Origin: Oscillospiraceae bacterium
GTDB lineage: Bacteria > Bacillota > Clostridia > Oscillospirales > Ruminococcaceae
Reading direction: 5' to 3'
DNA: 64,000 nt
NCBI GenBank assembly: GCA_022787085.1
Contig: JALFVE010000022.1
Location: forward strand, 1-64,000
Shown here: positions 1 to 8,937 of the stretch, one piece after another
Position numbering within the stretch: position 1 is the first letter of the stretch
Layout: each line of letters starts with the position of its first letter
Notes under the pieces: model-generated
Told to the model about the DNA's origin: nothing
Database searches by the model: none
What the model saw: the letters and a program-made list of their open reading frames with translations, nothing else
Translations under genes and position numbers: made by a program

Positions 1-1
1 C

Positions 2-373
2 GGCTTTGACGAGGTAATGTTCTACGGCAGAGGCGCAGGAAAGCTGCCCACCGCCAGCGCAGTTTTAGGCGATGTTATCGACTGCGCAAAGCACAAGACC
101 ACTATCCTTTCCCAGATGTGGGAGGACAGCGCAGACAACAGCTTTATTGCTAATTACAAAGAGGACAGCGTTTCGATGTATGTCCGTGTACAGGGCGCGG
201 ATAAGGCTGATATTGAAAAGCTCTTCGGTGATGTTGAGTACATCAATCGTGAGGGTCAGCCCGAAAATGAGCTTGCTTTCATCACTCCCACTCTTATTGA
301 AAAGGACATTGACGAGAAGCTTGCTTCCATAAGCGGCACTGTTCTCGGAAAGATAAGAGTTCTTGATATGTAA
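2..373 (+). CDS. hom: Homoserine dehydrogenase, C-terminal part (5' end outside window)
   Basis: Partial gene; the reading frame is open from base 2 and the start lies upstream. Homoserine dehydrogenase reduces aspartate semialdehyde to homoserine in threonine/methionine synthesis. The motif YGRGAGKLPTASAVLGD is the family's conserved catalytic-domain C-terminal signature. The last ~80 residues (from about NSFIANYKED to the end, KIRVLDM) have the pattern of the regulatory ACT domain that gives threonine feedback in long-form enzymes. A strong terminator follows 12 bases after the stop, so this is the last gene of its unit. Confidence 0.93.
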   Translation, partial: GFDEVMFYGRGAGKLPTASAVLGDVIDCAKHKTTILSQMWEDSADNSFIANYKEDSVSMYVRVQGADKADIEKLFGDVEYINREGQPENELAFITPTLIEKDIDEKLASISGTVLGKIRVLDM

Positions 374-385
374 ATCATTTATAGG

Positions 386-425
386 AAAAGCCGCTTCAGT
401 TCTCAGAAGCGGCTTTTCATTTTTT
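386..425 (+). terminator. Rho-independent terminator after hom
   Basis: Perfect 12-bp stem (386-397 with 406-417, AAAAGCCGCTTC arm), 8-base loop, then a T-rich tail. It ends the hom transcript. Confidence 0.9.
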
Positions 426-569
426 GGAGCAATTGAATTTTTATGTGGGTGATATTATAATTTATCCATAGCAAAACAAACATCTTGACGACGATGCATA
501 TCTTACACTAATTCCACATCGTTCTATAGACAAGGACGGCAGATAGAATTTCGTCAATCTAGGAAAGCG

Positions 570-880
570 ACTGCAGGCGGGCTGCCGCCCGGCAAGGGCT
601 TCGGCGAGTGGGTATACGAGTACAAATACCGAAGAGGGGGAAAAACTCTCTGCACTTTTTATGCGAAACAGGGCACTGCCGTTATACTCATTATTTTAGG
701 AAAAACGAGCGGGAGAAATTCCGGGCGCAGCGTGAAAGCTTTTCGGAAAATATCCTTGCTTTGTATGATGAAACAGTGTCTTATCACGACGGCAAGTGGC
801 TGTGGATACCTATTGATGTTATCACCTCACTTTTTTCAAAAAAACACTTGCATTTTCCGAAGACATACTGTATAATATAA
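570..880 (+). pseudogene. Frameshifted DUF3788-like gene remnant
   Basis: Two adjacent frames together read like one DUF3788 protein. Frame one (570 to about 700) gives GLPPGKGFGEWVYEYKYRRG then GKTLCTFYAKQGTAVILIIL. The other frame continues from about 700 with NEREKFRAQRESFSENILAL then YDETVSYHDGKWLWIPIDV. The switch falls in the run GGAAAAACG near 698-706; loss of one A would restore a single frame. No convincing start or N-terminal third is present, and the C-terminus runs out at 880 into the promoter of the next unit. Family assignment is by recognition of the YKYRRGGKTLC and YHDGKWLW motifs; the function of intact members is not known to me. Confidence 0.65.
848..876 (+). promoter_or_regulatory. 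Sigma-A promoter of the pheS-pheT unit
   Basis: TTGCAT at 848-853, 17-bp spacer, TATAAT at 871-876. Predicted start near 883, about 360 bases before pheS, leaving room for a long structured leader. It overlaps the end of the DUF3788 remnant. Confidence 0.8.
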
Positions 881-882
881 GA

Positions 883-1173
883 AGCAATTATTTTGCGATG
901 TACAAAAACACGCTGACCGGGATACAGTAAGGATCCTGCGCTTTTGGCATACACAGAGAATAGGGAGCGTCTGATCTGCAGACGGCTGGGACTTCCTTTG
1001 TGCCGCTTGATTCCGAAATTCGCCCGTGAGTGGCTGCCTTGAATGTCGTGTCCTTTGGCGGACAACGGTTATTAGGGGCAGACGAATGACCGCGTTAAGG
1101 TCGGGGGGATGTCTGTCCTTAGCCTTTGTACGAGCTGAATTTATGCTCCGTAAAGTCGGGAATAGATATTTCT
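883..1173 (+). promoter_or_regulatory. T-box-like leader (tRNA-Phe sensing) upstream of pheS
   Basis: The region has the order of Stem I T-box landmarks: GACCGGGATACAGTA (AGTA bulge) near 917-931, CAGAGAATAGGGAG then GCTGGGA (distal loop side) near 953-995, then ATTCGCCCGTGAGTGGCTGCC-type sequence near 1018-1038, in which a TTC codon (Phe) sits where the specifier is expected. GGTTATTAGGGG near 1068 resembles the conserved sequence before the antiterminator. The downstream T-box element itself is not canonical: ATGACCGCG (about 1087-1095) keeps ACCGCG but lacks a clear UGGN. A terminator precedes pheS. In this family uncharged tRNA-Phe would promote readthrough. Confidence 0.72.
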
Positions 1174-1217
1174 CCTGTGCCTGAATGGTTTATTTCGGGT
1201 ACGGGCTTTTTTATTTT
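1174..1217 (+). terminator. Attenuator terminator in the pheS leader
   Basis: 12-bp stem with G-U pairs (1174-1185 with 1194-1205), 8-base loop, then GCTTTTTTATTTT. It lies between the T-box-like leader and pheS, the position expected for the regulated terminator. The loop contains TGGT. Confidence 0.8.
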
Positions 1218-1241
1218 ACTATAATGAAAGGATAGAAACCA

Positions 1242-2261
1242 ATGAAAGAACAGCTTGAAAAGATACTCGGGGCTGCCAAGCAGGAACTGTCGGAGTGTCA
1301 CGACCTGAAACTTATGGAGGAGCTGAGAGTTAAATTTCTCGGCAAAAAGGGCGAGCTTACTGCTATCCTCAAGCAGATGGGCGGTCTGTCCGCTGAGGAA
1401 AGACCCGTTATCGGTCAGCTTGCCAACAAGGTGCGCTCGGAGATAGAGGAAAAGCTTTCCGAAAAGGCTGAGGCTCTCAAAAGCGAGGCTGCCGCTAAGA
1501 AAATGGCAGAGGAGACTATTGACGTTACTCTCCCCGGAAAGGCTCCCCGTCCCGGACGTCTCCACCCCCTTACCGCTACTCTTGAGGAGGTAAAGGAAAT
1601 TTTCCTGGGTATGGGCTTTGATATCGTTGACGGTCCCGAGGTGGAGACAGACCACTATTGCTTCGAGGCTCTTAATATGCCCAAGCACCACCCTGCAAGA
1701 GATACTCAGGACACATTCTACATCAACGAGAACGTTGTCCTCAGAACTCAGACCTCAAGCGTTCAGATACGCACTATGGAGCAGAGAAAGCCTCCTATCA
1801 GAATTATTTCCCCGGGACGTGTTTACCGTTCCGATGCTGTGGACGCTACTCATTCTCCTCTTTTCCATCAGATAGAGGGACTTGTTATCGACAAGGGCGT
1901 TACTCTTGGCGACCTGTACGGCACTCTTGACCTGCTTATGAAAAAGCTTTACGGCAAAGATGCTAAAATTCGTCTCCGTCCTCATCATTTCCCTTATACC
2001 GAGCCTTCCGCAGAGGTTGACCTTGTTTGCTTCAACTGCGGCGGCAAGGGCTGCTCAATGTGCAAGGGAGAGGGATATGTTGAGCTTTTAGGCTCGGGCA
2101 TGGTCCATCCCGAGGTACTGAGAGGCTGCGGAATCGACCCCGAGGTTTACAGCGGCTTTGCTTTCGGAATCGGTCTTGAGCGTATCACCATGGGCAGATA
2201 CCACATCAATGACATGAGACTGCTTTATGAGAATGATATGAGATTCTTGGGACAGTTCTGA
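1242..2261 (+). CDS. pheS: Phenylalanyl-tRNA synthetase alpha subunit
   Basis: 339 residues, usual family length. Cytoplasmic class II synthetase subunit that, with PheT, charges tRNA-Phe. Residues 1-90 form the N-terminal coiled-coil region; the catalytic core carries motif 2 ([22 protein letters not shown]) and motif 3 ([20 protein letters not shown]) close to the C-terminus. A cysteine-rich insert [17 protein letters not shown] near residue 260 is typical of clostridial PheS and may bind zinc. Start is supported by GAAAGGAT upstream. First gene of a unit led by a T-box-like element; pheT follows after one intervening gene. Confidence 0.97.
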   Translation: MKEQLEKILGAAKQELSECHDLKLMEELRVKFLGKKGELTAILKQMGGLSAEERPVIGQLANKVRSEIEEKLSEKAEALKSEAAAKKMAEETIDVTLPGKAPRPGRLHPLTATLEEVKEIFLGMGFDIVDGPEVETDHYCFEALNMPKHHPARDTQDTFYINENVVLRTQTSSVQIRTMEQRKPPIRIISPGRVYRSDAVDATHSPLFHQIEGLVIDKGVTLGDLYGTLDLLMKKLYGKDAKIRLRPHHFPYTEPSAEVDLVCFNCGGKGCSMCKGEGYVELLGSGMVHPEVLRGCGIDPEVYSGFAFGIGLERITMGRYHINDMRLLYENDMRFLGQF

Positions 2262-2265
2262 TAAA

Positions 2266-2877
2266 ATGGAAAGCACTGACAAAAACAGCCTGCTTCTGCG
2301 CTATAAAAAGCATTTCAGACGCAAGCAGCTTTTATGGAACGCACTGAGCATCACCTACACGCTTTTTCTTATCCCGCTTATAAAATTCCTTGACGGAACG
2401 GATTACAGCACGCTGTGGAAAATAATTTCCATAGCTATGGGAATATCCCTGTTTGCGATGAATATTATTCAGAGCAGATCAATGAAAAGGCAGCTTGAAG
2501 CGATTTCCGAAAATACTGCCGAAAAAATTTCCGCAGAGCTTGAAGAATGTGCCCGGTTCAGAGTTTTCGCATTTACCTCGGAATATCTCTTCTCAAAGGA
2601 GGGGCTTATCCTCCCTTACTATGAGATACAGGAAGCGATAACAAATACCTATGTCGGCTCGCCTTCCGCCACCAATATCGTTTTTAAAACAAAAAGCTTC
2701 GGAAAGCTTCGCATTCCTGTGGGACTCGGATATATGAGCGAGAGCTTTTATGATATGCTTTCCGCAAAATGTCCCAATGCGGAGATATTATTCAGAGTGA
2801 ATTATCAGAAAGCGGATATGGAGGAGTATTTCAACACCGTCAGAGCGGAAAGCATTACTGTTGTCAGAAAAAAATAA
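2266..2877 (+). CDS. Conserved membrane protein between pheS and pheT, unknown function
   Basis: 203 residues. Two hydrophobic segments near residues 22-40 and 50-67 are followed by a soluble domain of about 130 residues with the alternating pattern RFRVFAFTSEYLFSKEGLILPYYEI ... FGKLRIPVG, which resembles a YcxB-like/bacterial PH-like fold (inference). It starts 4 bases after the pheS stop and ends 14 bases before pheT, so it must be co-transcribed and under the same leader. No link with tRNA charging is known to me; it could be a recent insertion into the operon. Confidence 0.85.
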   Translation: MESTDKNSLLLRYKKHFRRKQLLWNALSITYTLFLIPLIKFLDGTDYSTLWKIISIAMGISLFAMNIIQSRSMKRQLEAISENTAEKISAELEECARFRVFAFTSEYLFSKEGLILPYYEIQEAITNTYVGSPSATNIVFKTKSFGKLRIPVGLGYMSESFYDMLSAKCPNAEILFRVNYQKADMEEYFNTVRAESITVVRKK

Positions 2878-2891
2878 GGAGGAAAATATAA

Positions 2892-5306
2892 ATGGATCTT
2901 TCAGTAAGATGGCTCTCCGATTATGTTGATATCGGAGACATGAGCATAAAGGAGCTTTGCTCGGGACTTACCATGAGCGGCTCCAAGGTTGAAAAATACG
3001 AAACAGAGGGCAGCGAGATCTCCCGTGTTGTTGTGGGAAAGCTTCTCGACGTTAAGCCCCATGAAAATTCGGATCATCTTGTTGTGTGTCAGGTAGATGT
3101 TGGAGAGGCTGAGCCTGTTCAGATCGTTACAGGCGCACCCAACATCAGAGAGGAAAATATCGGGGACTTAGTTCCCGCCGCTCTTGACGGCTCTACTCTC
3201 CCCAATGGCGTTAAGATAAAGAAGGGCAAGCTCAGAGGCGTGGCTTCCAACGGTATGCTCTGCTCTCTCGGTGAGCTGGGTCTTACAACCCACGATTTCC
3301 CTTATGCAATCTCCGACGGCATTTTTATCCTGAAAAGCGAGGACGGCAGAGAGCTTACCCCGGGTATGGATATCCGTGACGCCATTGACCTTAATGACAC
3401 ATCTATCGAATTTGAGATAACCTCAAACCGTCCCGACTGTCTTTCCGTTCTCGGTCTTGCAAGAGAGACTGCCGCAACCTTTGATAAGCCCCTTAACATC
3501 AAGGAGCCTTCCTTCAAGGGCATTGACGGGGATATCAACGAAATGCTCAAGGTGCAGATAAAGAATGAGCAGCTCTGCTCACGCTACTGTGCAGGCGTTG
3601 TGAAGAATGTTAAGATCGGTCCTTCTCCCCTTTGGCTCAGAGAAAGACTTCGTGCCTGCGGTGTTCGTCCCATCAATAATTTTGTTGATATCACAAACTA
3701 TGTAATGCTTGAGTACGGTCATCCCATGCACGCCTTTGATATCCGCTACATCAAGGGCAATTCCATTGAGATAAGAAATGCCGCAGAGGGCGAGAAAATA
3801 ACCACCCTTGACGGCACAGAAAGAACTCTTACAGAGAAAATGCTGGTTATTGCCGATTCCGAAAAGCCCGTTGCCGTTGCAGGCGTTATGGGCGGAGAGT
3901 ACAGCGGAATTATGGACGATACCGTTGATGTTGTATTCGAGGCTGCCTGCTTTGACGGCGCAAGTGTGCGCACCACCGCAAAGGCTCTGGGCATGAGAAC
4001 AGACGCTTCCGCACGCTTTGAAAAGGGTCTTGACCCCAGAATGTGTATGCCCGCACTGCTTCGTGCATTCGAGCTTGTTGAAGAGCTTGGCTGCGGCGAG
4101 GTTGTCCGCACGATCATCGACTGCGACACTCATGCGGACACTCAGAAAACCGCTCCCTTTGACCCCGTATGGATAAACAATTTCCTCGGCACAGACATCT
4201 CCGAGGAAGATATGATAAAGTATCTTGAAAAGCTTGATATCAAGGTAAAGGACGGCGTTGCATACGCTCCCCCTTACAGAATTGACATTGAGTACAAGAA
4301 TGACCTTGCAGAGGAAATTGCCCGTCTTTACGGCTACAACAATATTCCTCAGACCATTATCAGAGGCGTTGCCAGCGGCGAGCTTACCCCCGAGCAGAAA
4401 TTCAGCCGGAAGGTGATGAACACCGCTGCCGCTCTGGGTGCAAACGAGATAACTACATTCTCCTTTATTTCCCCCAAATATTTCGACAAAATACGTCTCC
4501 CCGAGGACAGCGTTCTCAGAAAGACCGTTGTTATCACCAATCCTCTGGGCGAGGATACCTCCGTTATGAGAACCACACTTCTCCCCTCCATGTGCGAGGT
4601 TCTTGCAAGAAACTACAACAGCAGAAATCCCGAGGCTGTTCTCTTTGAGATGGGAAATGAATATCTCCCCAAGGGCGGCGAGCTTCCCGAGGAGCCTGCA
4701 AGAATTGCTTTCGGAATGTACGGCGAGAATTACGATTTTTACAGCTTGAAGGGCATTATTGAGCAGCTGCTTGATGTTATCGGTGCTGTTGATGTTTCCT
4801 ACGAGCCCTGCAAGGGCGTTTCCGAGAATTTCGGTGAGGCACCCGCATTCCATCCCGGAAGATGCGCAGAGGTATTCGCAGGAGGAAAGGCTGTGGGCAT
4901 TTTCGGTGAGCTTCATCCCGAGACTCTTGAGAATTACGGCATCGGCGTGAAGGCATATGCCGCTAAGCTCAATCTCCCCGAGCTTATGGCAGCTGCAGCT
5001 CCCAAGACCTACAAGCCCCTGCCCAAATTCCCTGCGACTGCAAGAGATCTGGCTGTGGTATGTGATGACGATATACCCGTTGCACATCTTGAAAAGGCTA
5101 TCACAGAGGGCGTCGGAAAGATCCTTGAGAGCGTTAAGCTTTTCGACGTTTACAAGGGCAAGCAGATAGCAAGCGGCAAGAAATCCGTTGCTTTCAGCAT
5201 TATAATGCGCTCCCATGAGGGCACCCTCACCGACGAGCAGGCTGACAGCGCCGTTAAAAAGGCTCTGAAAAAGCTGAGCGAGATCGGCGCAGAAATAAGA
5301 TCATAA
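2892..5306 (+). CDS. pheT: Phenylalanyl-tRNA synthetase beta subunit
   Basis: 804 residues, usual length. N-terminal tRNA-binding (EMAP-like) domain from about residue 40 to 150 (VVVGKLLDVKPHENSDHLVVCQVDVG), then B3/B4 editing domain, B5 domain, the catalytically inactive synthetase-like core, and a C-terminal anticodon-binding FDX-ACB domain (PKFPATARDLAVVCDDDIPV ... SIIMRSHEGTLTDEQ). Forms the alpha2-beta2 enzyme with PheS and edits mischarged Tyr. Ribosome binding site AAGGAGGAAAAT precedes ATG. A 13-bp terminator follows. Confidence 0.97.
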   Translation: MDLSVRWLSDYVDIGDMSIKELCSGLTMSGSKVEKYETEGSEISRVVVGKLLDVKPHENSDHLVVCQVDVGEAEPVQIVTGAPNIREENIGDLVPAALDGSTLPNGVKIKKGKLRGVASNGMLCSLGELGLTTHDFPYAISDGIFILKSEDGRELTPGMDIRDAIDLNDTSIEFEITSNRPDCLSVLGLARETAATFDKPLNIKEPSFKGIDGDINEMLKVQIKNEQLCSRYCAGVVKNVKIGPSPLWLRERLRACGVRPINNFVDITNYVMLEYGHPMHAFDIRYIKGNSIEIRNAAEGEKITTLDGTERTLTEKMLVIADSEKPVAVAGVMGGEYSGIMDDTVDVVFEAACFDGASVRTTAKALGMRTDASARFEKGLDPRMCMPALLRAFELVEELGCGEVVRTIIDCDTHADTQKTAPFDPVWINNFLGTDISEEDMIKYLEKLDIKVKDGVAYAPPYRIDIEYKNDLAEEIARLYGYNNIPQTIIRGVASGELTPEQKFSRKVMNTAAALGANEITTFSFISPKYFDKIRLPEDSVLRKTVVITNPLGEDTSVMRTTLLPSMCEVLARNYNSRNPEAVLFEMGNEYLPKGGELPEEPARIAFGMYGENYDFYSLKGIIEQLLDVIGAVDVSYEPCKGVSENFGEAPAFHPGRCAEVFAGGKAVGIFGELHPETLENYGIGVKAYAAKLNLPELMAAAAPKTYKPLPKFPATARDLAVVCDDDIPVAHLEKAITEGVGKILESVKLFDVYKGKQIASGKKSVAFSIIMRSHEGTLTDEQADSAVKKALKKLSEIGAEIRS

Positions 5307-5319
5307 TTATAAATCAATC

Positions 5320-5355
5320 GAGCCATGATACCACATCGGTATCATGGCTCATTTA
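5320..5355 (+). terminator. Terminator after pheT
   Basis: Perfect 13-bp stem GAGCCATGATACC (5320-5332) with 5338-5350, 5-base loop. The T tail is weak (ATTTATT). Confidence 0.8.
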
Positions 5356-5427
5356 TTCAGATTTGCAGAAAAACTCCTTTCGGGCTGTGTTATTATATAA
5401 ACACAAACAGCGAAAGGATATGATAAA

Positions 5428-6018
5428 ATGTACGCACCCTATGTTATTGAAAAAAAAGGAAACAGCGAGCGTTCCTATGACATTTACTCAAGGCTTCTCG
5501 AGGACCGCATTATCGTTATGCACGGGGAGGTCACAAGCGACGCTGCAAGCCTTGTTACCGCACAGCTTCTCTACCTTGCCGCAAAGGACCCCGAGAAGGA
5601 TATCACCATGTATATTGATTCCCCCGGCGGCTCGGTAACGGCAGGTCTTGCCATTATGGACGTTATGAATTATGTTTCTCCCGATATTTCCACCGTCTGC
5701 ACGGGAATGGCTGCCTCCATGGGCTCAGTGCTGCTGGCTTCGGGCGCAAAGGGCAAGCGGTTCATTCTCCCTCACAGCGAGGTGATGATCCATCAGCCTC
5801 TTATAAGCGGCGGTCTGTCGGGACAGTGCACCGATATCCGCATCCATGCGGAAAAGCTCATGAAGACCCGCGAGACCATCGAACAGCTTCTTTCCGAGGC
5901 TACGGGTCAGCCCTTTGATGTTATCCACCGTGACTGCGAGCGTGATAACTTCTTCACCGCCGAGGAAGCGGTAAGCTACGGTCTTGCCGATAAGATAATT
6001 TCAAGACAGAAATCGTGA
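5428..6018 (+). CDS. clpP: ATP-dependent Clp protease proteolytic subunit
   Basis: 196 residues. Serine protease that forms the barrel chamber used with ClpX/ClpC unfoldases. The triad is visible: Ser97 in [10 protein letters not shown], His122 in VMIHQP, Asp173 in ERDNFF; SPGGSV near residue 65 forms the oxyanion strand. Start chosen after GCGAAAGGATATGATAAA. It stands alone between two terminators; clpX is not next to it. I did not see a CtsR operator upstream, so heat control by that route is not evident. A second, divergent ClpP could exist elsewhere in such genomes. Confidence 0.95.
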   Translation: MYAPYVIEKKGNSERSYDIYSRLLEDRIIVMHGEVTSDAASLVTAQLLYLAAKDPEKDITMYIDSPGGSVTAGLAIMDVMNYVSPDISTVCTGMAASMGSVLLASGAKGKRFILPHSEVMIHQPLISGGLSGQCTDIRIHAEKLMKTRETIEQLLSEATGQPFDVIHRDCERDNFFTAEEAVSYGLADKIISRQKS

Positions 6019-6033
6019 TATGATGTTTTTCCT

Positions 6034-6067
6034 CTCCCTGTACGTTTTTTCGGGCAGGGAGTTTTTT
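6034..6067 (+). terminator. Terminator after clpP
   Basis: CTCCCTG (6034-6040) pairs with CAGGGAG (6055-6061), followed by TTTTTT. Confidence 0.85.
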
Positions 6068-6123
6068 GTGTAACAGGGATATTTATATTATTGTTTTGAT
6101 GCGCTGAATTGCCAAAATAAGCC

Positions 6124-6152
6124 TTGACTTTTCTGCGTTGTAGTGATATAAT
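6124..6152 (+). promoter_or_regulatory. Sigma-A promoter of serC-serA
   Basis: TTGACT at 6124-6129, 17-bp spacer, TATAAT at 6147-6152. Predicted start near 6159. Confidence 0.88.
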
Positions 6153-6181
6153 GAAGATTAGTATCGGTTAATATGATTTAT

Positions 6182-6216
6182 GTTTCTCTGTTATGCAGAG
6201 AAACAACGCTTTTTTA
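6182..6216 (+). promoter_or_regulatory. Leader hairpin upstream of serC
   Basis: GTTTCTCTG (6182-6190) pairs perfectly with CAGAGAAAC (6196-6204), 5-base loop; AACGC then TTTTTT follows. The U-run is displaced by five bases from the stem, so it may be a weak attenuator or a 5' stabilising hairpin. Confidence 0.4.
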
Positions 6217-6234
6217 TAGAAAGGAAGATATACC

Positions 6235-7314
6235 ATGTCAAGAGTTTATAATTTTTCGGCAGGCCCCGCAATGCTGCCCGAAAAGGTTCTCGAAACTGCA
6301 GCGGCGGAAATGCTCGATTATAAGGGCACAGGCGAATCCGTTATGGAGATGTCCCACCGTTCCAAGGAATATCAGGCAATTATCGACGAGGCTGAGGCTC
6401 TCCTGAGAGAGATAATGTCAATACCCGATAATTACAAGGTGCTTTTCCTCCAGGGCGGCGCTTCCACACAGTTTGCTATGATCCCCCTGAACCTTATGAC
6501 AGGCAGCGGCAAGGCTGATTTCGTTATCACAGGTCAGTGGGCTAACAAGGCATATCAGGAGGCTTCCCGCTACGGCGACGCCAAGGCTGTTGCTTCCTCC
6601 AAGGATAAGACCTTCTCCTACATTCCCGAGATCGACAAGAATGAGTGCAGAGCTGATGCAGATTATTTCCACATCTGCCTTAACAACACCATTTACGGCA
6701 CAAAGTGGGCTGAGCTTCCCGAGGTAAGCGTTCCTCTGGTTGCGGATATGTCCTCCTGCATCCTTTCCGAGCCTGTTGACGTTTCAAAGTTCGCTATGAT
6801 ATATGCAGGCGCTCAGAAGAATATGGGTCCTGCAGGTCTTACCGTTGTTATTATCCGTGAGGATATGATCGGTCATGCAAAGGATATCACTCCCACAATG
6901 CTCAATTATCAGATCCACGCTGACAACGGCTCTATGTACAACACTCCTCCTACATATTCCATTTACATCCTGAAGCTGGTTCTTGAGTGGGTAAAGGAGA
7001 TGGGCGGTCTTGAGGCTATGAAGGCTCACAATGAGAAGAAGGCTGCTATCATCTATGATTTCCTTGATAATTCAAAGCTGTTCAAGGCTACCGTTCAGGG
7101 CAAGGATCGTTCTCTTATGAACATTCCCTTCGTTACAGGCAACGAGGAGCTTGATGCCAAGTTTGTTTCCGAGGCTAAGAAGGCAGGATTTATCAACCTG
7201 AAGGGTCACAGAAGCGTTGGCGGCATGAGAGCTTCCGTTTACAATGCAATGCCTGTCGAGGGCTGCGAGAAGCTTGTTGCCTTTATGAAGAAGTTTGAAG
7301 AGGAAAATTCCTGA
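6235..7314 (+). CDS. serC: Phosphoserine aminotransferase
   Basis: 359 residues, usual length. PLP enzyme that converts 3-phosphohydroxypyruvate and glutamate to phosphoserine. N-terminal NFSAGPAMLPEKVL is the family signature; SHRSKEY and the PLP-lysine segment AMIYAGAQKNMGPAGLTVVI are visible, and the C-terminus has GHRSVGGMRASVYNAM. Start follows GAAAGGAAGATATACC. It is the first gene of a two-gene serine unit with serA 27 bases downstream. Confidence 0.97.
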   Translation: MSRVYNFSAGPAMLPEKVLETAAAEMLDYKGTGESVMEMSHRSKEYQAIIDEAEALLREIMSIPDNYKVLFLQGGASTQFAMIPLNLMTGSGKADFVITGQWANKAYQEASRYGDAKAVASSKDKTFSYIPEIDKNECRADADYFHICLNNTIYGTKWAELPEVSVPLVADMSSCILSEPVDVSKFAMIYAGAQKNMGPAGLTVVIIREDMIGHAKDITPTMLNYQIHADNGSMYNTPPTYSIYILKLVLEWVKEMGGLEAMKAHNEKKAAIIYDFLDNSKLFKATVQGKDRSLMNIPFVTGNEELDAKFVSEAKKAGFINLKGHRSVGGMRASVYNAMPVEGCEKLVAFMKKFEEENS

Positions 7315-7341
7315 TAATCTGCCACGAAAGGATAGCTTACT

Positions 7342-8505
7342 ATGACAAACGTTCTTACTTTAAATAAAATCGCTGCCTGCGGCACCGACCTTTTCGACAA
7401 GGCTAAATATACTGTTTCCGACAGCGTTTCCCAGCCTGATGCAATTATGGTACGCTCCGCTGCAATGCATGAGATGGAGTTCGGAAAGAATCTCCTTGCC
7501 ATTGCAAGAGCAGGCGCAGGCGTTAACAACATTCCCGTTGACCGCTGCGCAGAAGAGGGCATTGTTGTTTTCAACACCCCCGGCGCAAATGCAAATGCCG
7601 TTAAGGAGCTTGTTATCGCAGGTCTCCTTATGAGCTCAAGAAAGATCACCGAGGCTGTAAGCTGGGCTGCTTCCCTCAAGGGCAACGGCGCAGAGGTGGG
7701 CAAAATGGTGGAAAAGGGCAAGGCTAATTTTGCAGGTCCCGAGATCAGCGGCAAGACTCTCGGAATCATCGGCATGGGCGCTATCGGCGTTCTGGTCGGC
7801 AATGCGGCTATGGCTCTGGGAATGAAGGTGATCGGCTACGACCCTTATCTTTCCGTTAAAGCTGCTCTTTCCATGAATCCCGGCATTAAGATCGTGACCG
7901 ATATCAAGGAGCTTTATGCAGATTCCGATTACATCACCATTCACGTTCCCTACAATGCCGAGACTAAGGGCACTATCAACAGCGAGGCCATCGCTCTCAT
8001 GAAGGACGGCGTAAGGATACTCAATTTCGCAAGAGGCGAGCTGGTTGATTCCGACGCAATTATTTCCGCACTGGAGAGCGGTAAGGTTGCTTCATATATC
8101 GTAGATTTCCCCTCCGATGAGATCATCGGCGTTAAGAATGCGATCTGCGTTCCTCACTTAGGCGCATCCACTCCCGAATCCGAGGATAACTGCGCTGTTA
8201 TGGCGGCAAATGAGCTTATCGACTTCATCGAGAACGGCAATATCAGAAATTCCGTTAACTTCCCCAATGCTGAAATGAACGCTGTGGGCACTAAGATCAT
8301 GATCCTTCACAGAAACGTTCCCGCTGTTATCTCCGAGATCACAGCTGTTCTCGGAAACGCTTCCATCAACATTGAGAACATGATGAGTCCCTCCAAAAAG
8401 AATTATGCCTGCACTCTTATCGACGCTATCGGCGATATCACCGAGGAGATCGTTTCCAAGCTTTCCGCTGTGGAGAATGTTATCAGAGTAAGAGTTATCA
8501 AGTAA
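7342..8505 (+). CDS. serA: D-3-phosphoglycerate dehydrogenase, short ACT-domain form
   Basis: 387 residues. Oxidises 3-phosphoglycerate, the committed step of serine synthesis, using NAD. Substrate and NAD domains are recognisable: ARAGAGVNNIPVDRCAEEGI, the Rossmann loop GIIGMGAIGVLVGNAA, and the arginine/glutamate/histidine active-site set in NFARGELVD and CVPHLGASTPESE. The last ~75 residues (GTKIMILHRNVPAVISEITA) are an ACT domain, so serine feedback is plausible. It is shorter than the ~525-residue B. subtilis type because it lacks the intervening domain. Co-transcribed with serC. Confidence 0.95.
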   Translation: MTNVLTLNKIAACGTDLFDKAKYTVSDSVSQPDAIMVRSAAMHEMEFGKNLLAIARAGAGVNNIPVDRCAEEGIVVFNTPGANANAVKELVIAGLLMSSRKITEAVSWAASLKGNGAEVGKMVEKGKANFAGPEISGKTLGIIGMGAIGVLVGNAAMALGMKVIGYDPYLSVKAALSMNPGIKIVTDIKELYADSDYITIHVPYNAETKGTINSEAIALMKDGVRILNFARGELVDSDAIISALESGKVASYIVDFPSDEIIGVKNAICVPHLGASTPESEDNCAVMAANELIDFIENGNIRNSVNFPNAEMNAVGTKIMILHRNVPAVISEITAVLGNASINIENMMSPSKKNYACTLIDAIGDITEEIVSKLSAVENVIRVRVIK

Positions 8506-8530
8506 AACCTGACTGAAAGGCGGACTGTTT

Positions 8531-8899
8531 ATGAAAAACGAAGTTGCATTCAGCTCAAGCGACAAAAGCGAAAATTTAGGTCTGGGCGCACTTATCGCCG
8601 CTCTGCCCTTCTTGTTCTTCCTTCCTTATCTCATTAAGGATAAGAAATATTCGCCCTACTGTATGTTCAGAGCAAATCAGTCTCTTGTCACATTTATTGT
8701 TATGGCACTTCTTGGCACTGCCTCCAAGATCATCGGCTTTGTGCTGGGATTTATCCCTATAGTCAATGTGATAGCAGGTATTGTTTGTACGGTCCTCAAC
8801 ATTGTTTCGGTATTTTACTACATTGAAAATCTCGTCCTTGCCATTCTCGGCAGCGGAAAACGGGTTTTCATTTTCGGAATGATAGATATTCTGAAGTAA
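8531..8899 (+). CDS. Small membrane protein, unknown function
   Basis: 122 residues with three hydrophobic segments (about 22-36, 50-72, 76-108). The segment YCMFRANQSLVTFIV resembles the FHANQ motif of DUF4870-type membrane proteins (by recognition). It starts 25 bases after serA behind GAAAGGCGG, so it is likely the third gene of the serine unit. A terminator follows. No function can be proposed. Confidence 0.8.
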   Translation: MKNEVAFSSSDKSENLGLGALIAALPFLFFLPYLIKDKKYSPYCMFRANQSLVTFIVMALLGTASKIIGFVLGFIPIVNVIAGIVCTVLNIVSVFYYIENLVLAILGSGKRVFIFGMIDILK

Positions 8900-8906
8900 T
8901 TAAAAT

Positions 8907-8937
8907 GGCTTGTATCGCACGATACAAGCCGTTTTTT
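8907..8937. terminator. Bidirectional terminator between convergent genes
   Basis: Perfect 10-bp stem (8907-8916 with 8921-8930), 4-base loop, GTTTTTT on the plus side. It overlaps the last codon of the minus-strand HAD gene and probably serves both directions. Confidence 0.85.

Noticed and set aside
3579-5216. 545-codon open frame antisense to pheT (similar long antisense frames lie opposite gltB at 11368-13116 and the first hybrid kinase at 33492-35102)
   Set aside because: These are mirror frames of strongly biased coding sequence; their translations are Cys/His/Ser-rich with no recognisable domain, no RBS, and the sense genes are certain.
5351-5427. CtsR operator or heat-shock promoter before clpP
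   Set aside because: No GGTCAAA repeats found; only a loose TATTAT-like -10 without a spaced -35.
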